Positions 1-8,019 of a stretch of DNA of 33,219 bases are shown piece after piece; position 1 is the stretch's first letter, and the number at the start of each line of letters is the position of its first letter. The stretch covers positions 1 through 33,219 of the IMG/VR virus record IMGVR_UViG_3300017952_003070; one strand, 5' to 3'. The notes beneath the pieces were generated by a model. That model ran no database searches and was not told where the DNA came from. It saw nothing but the letters and a program-made list of their open reading frames with translations. Origin of the DNA: a virus. A program made the translations under genes and the position numbers.

Positions 1-128
1 AATTTTGGAAGACCGTGGATGTGGGTGTGTGCGCGGAAGTGAGCAAAACGTTGCTCTCGTTTGATTCGATCTGCGTCATTTTGCGACCAGTCAGCGATCC
101 AGTTGTCGGCAAAGTGTTTTGGTGCCAT
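1..128 (-). CDS. Unknown protein, 3' end beyond window
   Basis: This is the first 42 codons of a gene that runs off the left edge. It begins MAPKHFADNWIADW and is rich in charged residues and histidine (HTHIH near the visible end). The ATG at 126..128 has a good ribosome-binding site: GAGGAA ends about six bases upstream, overlapping the stop region of the carbamoyltransferase gene. The gap to that gene is 9 bases, so the two are probably co-transcribed. I do not recognise the family from this fragment. Confidence 0.6.
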   Translation of the reverse strand, partial: MAPKHFADNWIADWSQNDADRIKREQRFAHFRAHTHIHGLPK

Positions 129-137
129 CGTATTTCC

Positions 138-1580
138 TCACGTTACAAGTTTTACTTGTGGGTTCATTTCTTGCCATACTAGGGCATCGAGTTCGTCGTT
201 GAGCATAGGCTGGTCACGAACATTGAGACTGGTATTTAATAGAACTGGCATCCCGGTTTGGTGATACCACATTGATAAAACGTCGTAGAGGCCGGGGTGT
301 TGATATTCGTTCACGGTTTGGATTCGTGATGTTCCGTCGTGGTGCACTACGGCCGGCATGAGTTCTGGAAAGCGCGCTTTTACGGCAAATTGCATGTATG
401 GGACGGGGCGGTCAATTTCGAACCATTCGGACACGTGATCTTCCATAATGATTGGTGCGAATGGACGGAAAGGTTCCCGTTTTTTAACTTGGTTCACGCG
501 ATCTTTCATGTCGGCTGGTCGGGGATCAGCCAAAAGGCTACGGTTCCCCAATGCTCGCGGACCGAATTCGGCTCTTCCGTTTGCGACTGCAACAATTTTG
601 TCTCGTAGCAGTACGTCAATGATGTCTTCGGATGGGTAAAAGTCGCCGCCGATGTCGTGACCGAGGTATGGGCCGCGCCATTCGATGTGTGATCCGTAGA
701 TTGCTAGTGCGGCACCGAGGCTTGAGCCGGCGTCGCCGGGATTCGGCATTATCCAAACTTCGTCCCAGATGTCAAGAAGTTTCGTGTTGGCTGAACAGTT
801 GAGTGCGCAGCCGCCCATGAAAACAAGGTTTTGTGTGGGTGAGTCGCGCCGCACATAGCGCATCAGGTCAATTAAACGATTTTGATATATGAGTTGAACT
901 GCTGCTGCTATATCGTATTTGTCTTGTTCGCAGATGATTGGGTGCGGCCAGTTGACTCCGTGGTGGAAGTTCTGTGTCTGGCTGTTCCACTTTGGGAACA
1001 TTTTGTTGATCTCGGCCGCGTATCGGGATGGGTCTCCGTAGGCGGCCATTCCCATAAGTACGTATTCGTCAAAGCCGGGTTTTAGCCCGACTAGATCGGT
1101 GAATGCGCTGTAGAACAATCCGAATGAAATCGGGTACCGTAGCGATTCTCGTTTGCGGATATTGTTTCCGCTGGCGTCCCAAATCGTTGCGGTTTCAAAT
1201 TCGCCGATGGCATCTAGTACAACTACTGTTGCTTCCGCAAATGTCGACGTGAAATATCCGGCGGCTGCATGACTGTAGTGGTGTGAGACCTGCACCTCTT
1301 TTGGCCATTGATATTTATGCAGTTTTTTGTATAGGTTTTGGTAGGCACCGTTGATGCCTCCGTGTCTAAATCTGCGAGCCCGCTTAAATGGACGTTTCTC
1401 AAAGTAAGCAATCAAGTCGGGCGGATCCGACATGACCTCTTCAATCAGGTCGTCAGAAATTGCGTAAGTGTTTTTTTGTTTGTTGTAGCGTTCGCTGTGC
1501 GCCGCAAAAACGATTTCTCCGTTGTCAATTACACTTACTGCTGCGTCGTGGCTTGAGTCGTTAATCCCTAGGATGCGCAC
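138..1580 (-). CDS. NodU/CmcH-family carbamoyltransferase
   Basis: Family members move a carbamoyl group from carbamoyl phosphate, through a carbamoyl-adenylate, to a hydroxyl on a sugar, antibiotic or nucleoside. The N-terminus (MRILGINDSSHDAA) is the usual HSP70/actin-like strand with the conserved His11-Asp12 pair. Further signatures are HHYSHAA (100-106), GGCALN (256-261), GDAGSSLGAA (282-291) and GRAEFGPRALGNRS (335-348), and a C-terminal NTSLN (449-453). At 480 residues it is shorter than the 550-600 residues of many cellular members but keeps both conserved regions. The start is GTG, 9 bases after the preceding stop, with no clear ribosome-binding site, suggesting coupling. It closes an operon that includes an oxygenase, so a hydroxylate-then-carbamoylate modification is a possible inference. 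The substrate cannot be read from the sequence. Confidence 0.9.
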   Translation of the reverse strand: MRILGINDSSHDAAVSVIDNGEIVFAAHSERYNKQKNTYAISDDLIEEVMSDPPDLIAYFEKRPFKRARRFRHGGINGAYQNLYKKLHKYQWPKEVQVSHHYSHAAAGYFTSTFAEATVVVLDAIGEFETATIWDASGNNIRKRESLRYPISFGLFYSAFTDLVGLKPGFDEYVLMGMAAYGDPSRYAAEINKMFPKWNSQTQNFHHGVNWPHPIICEQDKYDIAAAVQLIYQNRLIDLMRYVRRDSPTQNLVFMGGCALNCSANTKLLDIWDEVWIMPNPGDAGSSLGAALAIYGSHIEWRGPYLGHDIGGDFYPSEDIIDVLLRDKIVAVANGRAEFGPRALGNRSLLADPRPADMKDRVNQVKKREPFRPFAPIIMEDHVSEWFEIDRPVPYMQFAVKARFPELMPAVVHHDGTSRIQTVNEYQHPGLYDVLSMWYHQTGMPVLLNTSLNVRDQPMLNDELDALVWQEMNPQVKLVT

Positions 1581-1589
1581 ACTGGCAGT

Positions 1590-1949
1590 TTACTCGTCGT
1601 CCTCGCTTGCAGCGGTATTGACGGTGTGGATGAGGACGCGACCGATTCGCTCGAGAACTGAAAGGTCAAGCGGGAACGGATAGTCCACTTCCTCATCGGG
1701 GTTTTGATGTCCGAGAACCTCGTACGAAACAATTGGAGGTTTTCCTTCAGAGGTGTGTGTTGCAATGCCCTTAAGGAGGATGAAAGTGGTGCCGTTCCAT
1801 CGAACTTCAAATGTTCCCCACTCGTTCGTGGTTAGTAGGACGGATTGGAAATGCGATGGAGATGAGGTGACTTCGGCCAACTGTTCGGAGTCGACTGAGG
1901 GCAGATCCTCGATGGAGGTGATTTCAATTTCTGTTGATTCTTCGCTCAT
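1590..1949 (-). CDS. Small acidic protein of unknown function
   Basis: This 119-residue protein has an acidic N-terminal tail (about residues 1-30), a predicted beta-rich middle with the WGTFEVRW and FILLKG strands, and an acidic C-terminus ending ASEDDE. There is no signal peptide or membrane segment. It lies between an oxygenase gene (19-base gap) and the carbamoyltransferase (9-base gap). The hexamer TAGTAT at 1956..1961 (minus strand) sits 6 bases before the ATG, the same geometry as the apparently leaderless starts elsewhere in this window, so it may have its own weak promoter. I do not recognise the family. Confidence 0.7.
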   Translation of the reverse strand: MSEESTEIEITSIEDLPSVDSEQLAEVTSSPSHFQSVLLTTNEWGTFEVRWNGTTFILLKGIATHTSEGKPPIVSYEVLGHQNPDEEVDYPFPLDLSVLERIGRVLIHTVNTAASEDDE

Positions 1950-1968
1950 GTCTAGATACTACATCTTT

Positions 1969-2685
1969 CTAGTGTCGCCGCATGTCACTGAGTAGGCGGT
2001 CAACCTTATCACAGTCGGAGTACTTGTATATCCATTCATTTATGCGGGTTTTATCGTGACCCAGACACATTGCGATCGTTTTTGCACGTGTCCAGAAGTG
2101 GGCGGAAATGTATCGTTCGCCAGAGGTGATCTCATTTACTCCATGAATGTATCTGTCGGTGCATGGCATCATGATGAGCATTCCGCGTTCCGGCTTCAAT
2201 GAGATATTTGGCCGGTGGAAAAAGATTTCTCCGCCTTCAAAATCGTCGTTGTAGTAGAGGACGGTTGCTACGTCGTGAAAAGCAATAGGGAAAGCCGATT
2301 CTTTTGCTTCGCTGTTTGTGCGCCAATCTAGACCTGCCCCATACTCGTAGCATGCGTCATGGTGCAGCCCTTGTGTCATTCCGGCAACCCACTTCCGATA
2401 GTAAAGGGTTGTGGGCGTGAGAAACTGTTCCCCAAAAATTTGTTCGACCTTGGCGTTGATTTTTGATACTAAGACCTCATTGTCTTGAAGCAATGAAAGG
2501 TCGTTGCGCATATTGTCGCCGTCGATGGAAATGTGGTTTCTTTGAGTTGAGTGTTCGTGGTCACTTGCTGGAATTTCTTTCCAGAATGTTTCTGCGCGGA
2601 GCCGATTGTTCCAGAGGTTGATTTCGTCCTCGTCTAGGAAGTTCGGGAAAATGTAAAGTTGTTCTAGTCCGTCAATCTGACTCAT
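1969..2685 (-). CDS. 2-oxoglutarate/Fe(II)-dependent oxygenase
   Basis: Members of this superfamily hydroxylate proteins, nucleic acids or small molecules using 2-oxoglutarate and O2. The metal facial triad is visible: His108-x-Asp110 (GLHHD) and His181 (YIHGV), with Arg191 (GERY) placed to bind 2-oxoglutarate. Strands TVLYYNDDFEGGEIFF (141-156) and GMLIMMPC (168-175) are typical of the double-stranded beta-helix core, close to prolyl-4-hydroxylase-like members. The ATG overlaps the end of the upstream helix-turn-helix gene by 14 bases and has AGAGG five bases upstream. It differs clearly from the two other oxygenases at 6342..7662. The substrate is unknown; a host or virion protein, or a modified nucleotide, are all possible. 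Confidence 0.85.
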   Translation of the reverse strand: MSQIDGLEQLYIFPNFLDEDEINLWNNRLRAETFWKEIPASDHEHSTQRNHISIDGDNMRNDLSLLQDNEVLVSKINAKVEQIFGEQFLTPTTLYYRKWVAGMTQGLHHDACYEYGAGLDWRTNSEAKESAFPIAFHDVATVLYYNDDFEGGEIFFHRPNISLKPERGMLIMMPCTDRYIHGVNEITSGERYISAHFWTRAKTIAMCLGHDKTRINEWIYKYSDCDKVDRLLSDMRRH

Positions 2686-3346
2686 CGTTGCCTCTGTAAT
2701 TTTCTAGCACTTCAACATCTCGGATAACTTCGACGATCTCGGCTTCCTCGATGTCTTGTTCCTCTTCTGTCCCTGTTCCTAACATTTGCTGCACTTCTGC
2801 GTCTGGGAGGACGCCGGATCTGCCCATGAGTTCTAGTAGTTGGCGGGCTTCTTCTTTAGGGTCAAATGCGTCGACTGGTGCGGCACCCGTGTCGGTTTCG
2901 CTTGCCATGGAAACTCGGATCGGGGTCGCGGTGTCTGTGGAAATGTCCATTTGAACGGTGAGGTTGTTCTGGTCCATTCCAAGAAGTTTTGAGCGACGAT
3001 CCATGATGCTCAGCACCTGCTGAATTGCTTTCATGTCAGGTTCAACTGAAACTTCTTGCCCATCGTCAAGGGTCACTCGTCGATGTTGTGTCATCGGCCA
3101 TATTGCGGCTTGTAGCGCATCTAAGCGTTCCAGTTCCATTCGCAAAACTTCAGGGTAAGCCATCATGGCTTCCCGGTTCATTTTTTCGAGTTGACGACCG
3201 ACCGCTTTCGACACAACTGATGTGCTGACATTGAAGCGTCGCGCAATTTCAGTTGTCGTCACGCCGGCCTGCCTCATTTTGAAGATGCGCAGGTCACGTT
3301 CGGCTAAGAATTCTCGTGATAGGGCTTTTCCACTGTCGTCGCTCAT
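2672..3346 (-). CDS. Helix-turn-helix protein, terminase small-subunit-like
   Basis: This 224-residue protein has an N-terminal helix-turn-helix (about 19-50; core AGVTTTEIARRFNVS), a long helical middle, the segment MDRRSKLLGMD near residues 114-124 and an acidic tail rich in Glu and Asp. A DNA-binding N-terminus followed by a helical oligomerisation region and an R-x-K-L-L-G-L/M motif is the usual layout of phage small terminase subunits, which recognise viral DNA for packaging. No large terminase subunit is visible in the window, so the assignment is by architecture only. It could instead be a phage transcription regulator. The start codon overlaps the upstream stop as ATGA, implying translational coupling. 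Confidence 0.6.
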   Translation of the reverse strand: MSDDSGKALSREFLAERDLRIFKMRQAGVTTTEIARRFNVSTSVVSKAVGRQLEKMNREAMMAYPEVLRMELERLDALQAAIWPMTQHRRVTLDDGQEVSVEPDMKAIQQVLSIMDRRSKLLGMDQNNLTVQMDISTDTATPIRVSMASETDTGAAPVDAFDPKEEARQLLELMGRSGVLPDAEVQQMLGTGTEEEQDIEEAEIVEVIRDVEVLENYRGNDESD

Positions 3347-3825
3347 AATTGTTCCAAATGTTCAACTCCGATTACGCGGGTGTTGTCGGGGTCATATGAG
3401 GCCGGTTCGCCGATTTCCCATGCCTCGTCATATTTTTTCCAGCCAAATATTTCGACTTGTGTCATTTCTGGCAATACAGGCCTTGCTACAAATAATACTA
3501 AACCTTTTCCCAACTGGTGTCGCCTTACAGCGGCAGACATGCGGGTGCGGATACGTCGGACTTCAATGTTTTCACCTACATCGGCGAGATCCCGATACAA
3601 GTGATGTTCGCTCTTGTGCCAAACATGTCCAGACCAATAGCGGTTCGTTGCTTTTGCGACAGCCAACTCGCAGACGCAAGCCGCTGCTTGAGCAGTCCGG
3701 TCGTCCTCCATGTTCTTGCGGTGGTAATGCGGAGCATCTTGTTTACCCCAGTTGGCAGCACACCGGCGAGCAGCAACACTCAGCGCATGGTCATACTCCC
3801 ACGGGTGTAGATCAACCAGTTTCAT
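3343..3825 (-). CDS. Unknown protein, possible nuclease-like fold
   Basis: The reading frame stays open further upstream, but that part lies on top of the primase gene. The ATG at 3823..3825 overlaps the primase stop as ATGA, so I place the start there (160 residues, MKLVDLHPWEYD). The middle reads CELAVAKATNRYW (helix with a Glu), then DVGENIEVRR, a hairpin and FGWKKYDEAW. A helix Glu followed by Asp and then E-x-R/K is compatible with a PD-(D/E)xK nuclease-like core, as in many small phage proteins next to replication genes, but the catalytic lysine is not clear. It is coupled at both ends (ATGA overlaps) to the primase-helicase and to the helix-turn-helix gene. Confidence 0.8.
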   Translation of the reverse strand: MKLVDLHPWEYDHALSVAARRCAANWGKQDAPHYHRKNMEDDRTAQAAACVCELAVAKATNRYWSGHVWHKSEHHLYRDLADVGENIEVRRIRTRMSAAVRRHQLGKGLVLFVARPVLPEMTQVEIFGWKKYDEAWEIGEPASYDPDNTRVIGVEHLEQL

Positions 3826-5597
3826 ACTTTCATAAACTCCAATACTTCGAACGGAAACTTCTTGCCGCGTGTCATTTGCGTGGGCCATGCGCGAAGGTCT
3901 CGAGCACCACGGAAATGATTTACGTCGTAAACAAAATCGTGAGGGCGAACGGGGTCTGGCTGTAACGCGAGTCCAAACTCTGGCCAACGTGACCAGACAG
4001 CGGATCCAAACGGACGTAACTCGCGAGAGGTTTGTGATGCTCCAAGTGGAGCGTGGTGTTCCAGCCAGAGCGCACAGTTGTAGGTTGACCGTATGCGGTC
4101 GAGATATTTTGCGACTTCGATTGCAACCGCTTCAGAAGTTTTAGTACCGGGGTCGAGAAATGCTTTGTAGAGGGGTCCCATTACTAGGATTTCTGGCTCG
4201 ACTGCCTCGATGTGTTGTTCCAAGATCATTCGGTCTTGCACCGATAGCAGGTTCAGGCCGTCCGGCTTGATAACAAGATGGTTGTCACCTTTGCGTTCGT
4301 AACCCATTGACTTTGCTGCTCCGACGATTTTGTCGGACGTTCGTTTGATGATTCGCTCAGGGTTCTCTAGGTCAACGGTGAGCGTGCGTACACGTGGCAT
4401 GCGTTGAAAAGTGAATGGGTGAACTCCGTATCCTGAGCAGATCGCCACTTGACGGGCAAGCATGGTTTTGCCAACACCTTCAGCGGCTACGACCATTACT
4501 CGTTCTTGTTTTTCCAATAGTCCGGGTAGGAGCCATTCATACGAATCGTCAGTTTCCTCCATGACGAAGTCATCCCAGTTCACCAGTCGGCCCGGATCTG
4601 GCTGCGAGAACTCTTGGCCTTGTGATAAGGCGATGTCAGCGATTTTTAGAAGAATGTGTTTTGGGTTTTTATCTGACGTGAGCAGATGGGCGATGTCGAG
4701 GATTGCTTTTTCTTGCGGAGTGTGCTCGACAAGTTCTGGCTCGTCACCGTCTTCTTCCTGTTCTTCTGGCTCGATTGTTTGGCCAGCAAACTCAGAGATC
4801 AGGGTTTCGTATGGGATCTGTTCGAGGTCGGTGGTTGACCCACCCGCTTGCAGGTGGTCGTAAATGTCTTTTTGAGTTTGGCTTCGCCAAATCGCTACGT
4901 CCGAACCGGCTTGAGTGAGGATGCCTGCGACAAGGTGTGCATGTCGGCGTCCGGGCTCGTCGTTGTCGACGATAACGTCCACGATTGCTCCAGCGAGAGC
5001 CTCAGTGTGTATGTCGAGCCATTTACCTGCCCCTCCGGGCATAGTTGTGGCACAAGCACCCATTGAGATGAGAGCGTCTGCATCTTTCTCTCCTTCCACG
5101 AGAAAGATTGGTTCTCCGTTTGCTTTTGCCTCTAAGACGGCGGGCAGGTTATATAACACCTTTGGGGTGTCTCCAAGGCTGTATGTCCAGCCCCCAGATC
5201 CGTCGGGCTTGCGTTGGCGGAAAGTCTTTTTGCCATCGGGTTCGGTGTATCGAACTTTCTCAAAAAGCAGGGTTCCGTCGGCGTCGCGGTATTCGTATTT
5301 TGCGACGAACTTTAGTTTTGGACGTTCCTGTTTTGGATAATCGATTGATGCAGTTTGCGTCTTGTCAGATGGTGGCATTAAATCTGAAAGTTGCAAACCG
5401 ATAGCCGAGCAGATTTCAGCGGCACCACATCCGTTGTTCCTGTGACAGAACATGACGATTTTTCCATCGGAATTTTCTTTAACGGAAAGTGATGGGTTGC
5501 GGTCATCTTGACGGCATGGGCATCGTGCTTCCCATCCGTTCGCAGATTTTACGACGCCGTCTAGTTTCGACAGAAGAGTTTCGGTGTGGCCATACAT
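3822..5597 (-). CDS. Bifunctional primase-helicase (zinc finger, Toprim, RecA-like ATPase)
   Basis: This is a 591-residue replication protein with three parts. The N-terminal zinc finger uses Cys26, Cys28, Cys51 and Cys57 (CPC and CHRNNGC), as in CHC2 primases. A Toprim domain follows, with VEGEKDADAL (167-176, Glu168 region) and the acidic DND at 211-213. The C-terminal half is a RepA/RecA-like ATPase with Walker A AAEGVGKT (371-378) and a Walker-B-position strand ILVMGPLYKAF (470-480), where Gly replaces the usual Asp. Together they would prime lagging-strand synthesis and unwind DNA. An acidic linker (276-292) joins the halves. Its ATG shares a base with the WhiB stop (TGATG) and its stop overlaps the next start. 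Confidence 0.9.
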   Translation of the reverse strand: MYGHTETLLSKLDGVVKSANGWEARCPCRQDDRNPSLSVKENSDGKIVMFCHRNNGCGAAEICSAIGLQLSDLMPPSDKTQTASIDYPKQERPKLKFVAKYEYRDADGTLLFEKVRYTEPDGKKTFRQRKPDGSGGWTYSLGDTPKVLYNLPAVLEAKANGEPIFLVEGEKDADALISMGACATTMPGGAGKWLDIHTEALAGAIVDVIVDNDEPGRRHAHLVAGILTQAGSDVAIWRSQTQKDIYDHLQAGGSTTDLEQIPYETLISEFAGQTIEPEEQEEDGDEPELVEHTPQEKAILDIAHLLTSDKNPKHILLKIADIALSQGQEFSQPDPGRLVNWDDFVMEETDDSYEWLLPGLLEKQERVMVVAAEGVGKTMLARQVAICSGYGVHPFTFQRMPRVRTLTVDLENPERIIKRTSDKIVGAAKSMGYERKGDNHLVIKPDGLNLLSVQDRMILEQHIEAVEPEILVMGPLYKAFLDPGTKTSEAVAIEVAKYLDRIRSTYNCALWLEHHAPLGASQTSRELRPFGSAVWSRWPEFGLALQPDPVRPHDFVYDVNHFRGARDLRAWPTQMTRGKKFPFEVLEFMKV

Positions 5598-5932
5598 CAG
5601 CCTTTCACCGCAGATACGTTACGTACCCCTTTTCCGGGAACAGAGATAAACGCATTGTTCGAGCATTCGATACCACGCTTCGCTCGAAGAACCGCTCGTG
5701 GGTATTCTGGCATACCTCCCCACACGCCTAGAGGTTCGTGATGCAGGCTCCACTCAAGACACTGTTCTTTGTATTCGCATGAATTGCAGATTTCGATCGC
5801 TTTTTCACGGTTCTGTCGCATCACTGCGATTGAACCATTTCGTCTTGGATCAAAATGCGGAAACCACCAAGACACTGGCATTTCGTAGCATGCACCGGCG
5901 CCGGCTGGTACCGGCTCAACCTTACTGTTCAT
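5597..5932 (-). CDS. whiB: WhiB-like iron-sulfur regulator
   Basis: The 111-residue protein has the four cluster ligands of the WhiB family: Cys15, Cys49, Cys52 and Cys58, the last three spaced C-x2-C-x5-C. The family turn GVWGG is at 69-73, followed by a basic RAVLRAKRG segment (79-87). WhiB-like proteins occur almost only in actinobacteria and their phages, bind a [4Fe-4S] cluster and act with the principal sigma factor. In phages such as mycobacteriophage TM4 a WhiB protein down-regulates a host whiB and can affect superinfection. An extra Cys90 lies outside the motif. Its start overlaps the upstream stop (ATGA) and its stop overlaps the primase start, so it is made together with replication proteins. 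Confidence 0.92.
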   Translation of the reverse strand: MNSKVEPVPAGAGACYEMPVSWWFPHFDPRRNGSIAVMRQNREKAIEICNSCEYKEQCLEWSLHHEPLGVWGGMPEYPRAVLRAKRGIECSNNAFISVPGKGVRNVSAVKG

Positions 5933-6345
5933 CGTTCTCCCACTAACCGGAATATGTCTTCCCCAGAGAGGAACACCAGTCCACCGTTGTAGACGAGTGT
6001 GCCTTCTGGCCCAATTGCAACGTGTATGTCGACTGCTTCGACTGGCACACCGAATCTTTTGGCGATGATGCTGGCTGTCTTTGCGAGTCGTATTTCATCT
6101 TGGCCTGCATCGTGTCCAATGTCAACAGGATTCTCGTTAACTATTAGTAAATCTTCGAGTTCCGCTTCTTTTTCGGAGATGCGCAAGCACATCACACAGC
6201 CGAGGCGTGGGGCCGACGACGCTCTTGGGCGCGACTCGACATGGCCGCACTCGAGATGATGCAGGTACCGCACTTTTCCCCATGCGCCAACCCGTTCGAT
6301 GTTTGTAACTTTTTTGCGAGGTGAGCGGCGATGTTCTGTTGTCAT
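5929..6345 (-). CDS. Small zinc-finger-like protein
   Basis: The 138-residue protein has a basic N-terminus (RRSPRKK) and then a likely zinc site: Cys33-x-His35 (LECGH) and Cys50-x2-Cys53 (GCVMC). After a Glu-rich helix (57-68) comes a second region with GVPVEAVDIHVAIG and a short C-terminal sheet. Small proteins of this CGH...CxxC type are common in actinophage early regions; their roles are unknown, with nucleic-acid binding the simplest guess. Both ends overlap neighbouring genes as ATGA, which ties it to the WhiB gene and the upstream oxygenase. Confidence 0.75.
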   Translation of the reverse strand: MTTEHRRSPRKKVTNIERVGAWGKVRYLHHLECGHVESRPRASSAPRLGCVMCLRISEKEAELEDLLIVNENPVDIGHDAGQDEIRLAKTASIIAKRFGVPVEAVDIHVAIGPEGTLVYNGGLVFLSGEDIFRLVGER

Positions 6346-7004
6346 TTATGCGGCTCGGGATTTTCGATTACAGGCCTGTTCCAGTACACGGACCAATCAG
6401 CATTTGGGTCAACCGTTGGGTCAACGGGCCCGAGGTTCATGCTTACAACGAGACGAGACGTATCGGATTTGTTGCGAGACGTCATGTGTTGGATGTATGA
6501 GTTGAAAATGACACATGTTCCGACTTCCGGTTTCACACTTGCGGTGCCGCTCATCATGTTGCAGTAGTCGTAGTTGAAAACGAGTTCTGCGGAGCCCTCG
6601 GGCACTTGCGGATAATAAGTGACGCTGTAGTACTCGTGGGGATGTACGTGCAGATTGGAGTGGTGTGAGTGGGCGATGACACTCTGATTGTATTCGAGGT
6701 CAACAGCCCACATATCGTGGATCTCGTAGTCTCTGCCTGTTAGATGATGGAGGCGCGCTTTTACGGCTGTTTCCAGTTTTGTAACTTCCGGTGTGATCGG
6801 CATTACTAAATCTTCAAATTGAACGAACCCACGCGAAATTACGCCGTAATCAGGGCATTCCTGATCGATGGTTTGAGCGTAATTATGGATATCCGACGAG
6901 ATTTGTTTTGGGTTGACCTCATCAATTTTTCCTACCCAAACACCAAGTTCAATAAGCGATATTCGTTCGAGTTGCATAATTGTTTTATTCGTAAAAGAAC
7001 TCAC
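6342..7004 (-). CDS. Putative 2OG-Fe(II) oxygenase (PF13759-like)
   Basis: The pattern HVHPHEYYSVTYYP (119-132), then PEVGTCVIFNSYIQH (159-173) and RLVVSMNLG (184-192), matches the putative 2OG-Fe(II) oxygenase family whose consensus runs HxHxxxxxSGVYY ... FPS..H...R.S.SFN. His119 or His121 and His173 would be metal ligands and Arg184 the 2-oxoglutarate anchor. Similar genes are frequent in cyanophages and freshwater phages, where targets are mostly unknown. The longest frame starts at a GTG overlapping the upstream oxygenase gene by 20 bases; an ATG at 6975..6977, 7 bases after the upstream stop, is an equally possible start. Residue numbers here count from the GTG. Confidence 0.8.
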   Translation of the reverse strand: MSSFTNKTIMQLERISLIELGVWVGKIDEVNPKQISSDIHNYAQTIDQECPDYGVISRGFVQFEDLVMPITPEVTKLETAVKARLHHLTGRDYEIHDMWAVDLEYNQSVIAHSHHSNLHVHPHEYYSVTYYPQVPEGSAELVFNYDYCNMMSGTASVKPEVGTCVIFNSYIQHMTSRNKSDTSRLVVSMNLGPVDPTVDPNADWSVYWNRPVIENPEPHK

Positions 7005-7662
7005 CAGTCTCTAGAGCAGTCGGAGGTTTATCTTTGAGCCAAACATTGATTACCATGACCTGACGTTTTCCTGAAAGTGTCTTCGTTGTTTCATGTAGGC
7101 GGTGACCGGCGTCGAATACGACTAGGCGATTCGGCTGGTACTTAATTCGCTCACGTTCTTCAATGGGTGACATCATCGGGTCAAGTAAATTGCGTTCTAA
7201 AACGCCTCTTCCTTCTTTGAGGATATTGTCGTGAAGTTCAAGAAATCCGCCTGTTGCTTCGGATGGCCCATACCAAACACATCCGATGATGGGGCCACGA
7301 AATATTTGCGATTTCTGGTACAAGAACGTGTCTTCATCGCAGTGCACAGCCAAAAATTGTCCGGGTAGAAACGTTCGTGTCCAGTATTCGAAGCCGACGA
7401 CGTCATCAATGTCGCATGGGAGCAAGCCCGGGGTCGACCAAATTTCTTGAATTACTTTTTTGCGAGTTGTGTCTGCGGGCGAATTATGCCATCCATCCCA
7501 AAACATGTATGGGGCGTAGCAGTCACATTCTTCGTCATGAAATTCGTTCAGGTATTCGCCAATGTTGATTCCTTCCATTTCTGGCGGAAAGAAACCTTCA
7601 TCGAGGCGAACTGCTTCGAATAACTCTGGATTGATGAAATTGTCTCGAACTTCGAGTGCCAT
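6985..7662 (-). CDS. 2-oxoglutarate/Fe(II)-dependent oxygenase
   Basis: This 225-residue protein has His107-x-Asp109 (AVHCDED) and a later FDAGHRLHETT segment (183-192), in which His187 or His190 completes the metal site, with Arg200 (SGKRQVMVINVW) as the likely 2-oxoglutarate ligand. The IIGCVWYGPSEATGGFLELHD strand pair (125-145) is typical of the jelly-roll core. The sequence resembles phage proteins annotated as prolyl-hydroxylase-like. It differs from the oxygenases at 1969..2685 and 6342..7004, so the three are not recent duplicates. It follows the histone-like gene by 18 bases and overlaps the next oxygenase frame. An AGGGCAGG stretch upstream could serve as ribosome-binding site. Confidence 0.8.
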   Translation of the reverse strand: MALEVRDNFINPELFEAVRLDEGFFPPEMEGINIGEYLNEFHDEECDCYAPYMFWDGWHNSPADTTRKKVIQEIWSTPGLLPCDIDDVVGFEYWTRTFLPGQFLAVHCDEDTFLYQKSQIFRGPIIGCVWYGPSEATGGFLELHDNILKEGRGVLERNLLDPMMSPIEERERIKYQPNRLVVFDAGHRLHETTKTLSGKRQVMVINVWLKDKPPTALETGEFFYE

Positions 7663-7680
7663 CAGGCCTGCCCTACGCGG

Positions 7681-8019
7681 TTATTTTTTGAAGACCGCCA
7701 CGAGACGCGAGCGCCAAGATGGCTTCTCGACGACAATATCAATCTTTTCGGCTGTGGTCTCAACCGGAGCAGGAGCAGGTGCTGGTGCTTCCGTGAACTG
7801 TTTTGCTTCAGTGTTGTTCCCAGCGTATGGGCCAGTTGCCTGAGCGCGCTTCCTCGGTGCTGCATTGGCAGGTGCCTTCTTTGCAGGTGCCTTCTTTGCG
7901 GGTGCCTTCTTTGCTGCGGATTTCTTAGCAGCAGCGGTCTTCTTTCCTGAGGCTGGCGCCGTTTTCTTGGCGGGTGCCTTTTTCGCTGAGGTTTTCTTTG
8001 CCGGTTTCTTGCTTGCCAT
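7681..8019 (-). CDS. Lysine-rich histone H1-like protein
   Basis: The frame is open further upstream, but the real start is the ATG at 8017..8019, with GGGAGA seven bases before it (112 residues). Residues 1-58 are an AKKAPAKK-type repeat of Lys, Ala and Pro like the tails of histone H1 and of the C-terminal extensions of actinobacterial HU. Residues 77-86 are an Ala-Pro stretch and residues 92-112 form a short amphipathic C-terminus (IDIVVEKPSWRSRL). Such proteins bind and compact DNA. A phage copy could coat viral or host DNA or be packaged. It is the first gene of the leftward block, driven by a TACAAT element at 8053..8058. Confidence 0.85.
   Translation of the reverse strand: MASKKPAKKTSAKKAPAKKTAPASGKKTAAAKKSAAKKAPAKKAPAKKAPANAAPRKRAQATGPYAGNNTEAKQFTEAPAPAPAPVETTAEKIDIVVEKPSWRSRLVAVFKK
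7868..7912 (-). repeat. Three tandem 15-bp units in the histone-like gene
   Basis: Three nearly identical 15-base units (7868..7882, 7883..7897, 7898..7912) encode successive KKAPA repeats. Only one base differs between units, so copy number could change by slippage and vary the length of the basic tail. Confidence 0.8.

Noticed and set aside
3222-3965. Plus-strand open frame of 247 codons
   Set aside because: It crosses three minus-strand genes that have ATGA junctions and recognisable content; no ribosome-binding site or motif.
3826-3987. N-terminal extension of the 160-residue protein
   Set aside because: It would overlap the primase gene by more than 160 bases and is Arg/Pro/Ser-rich shadow sequence; the ATGA start at 3825 is better.
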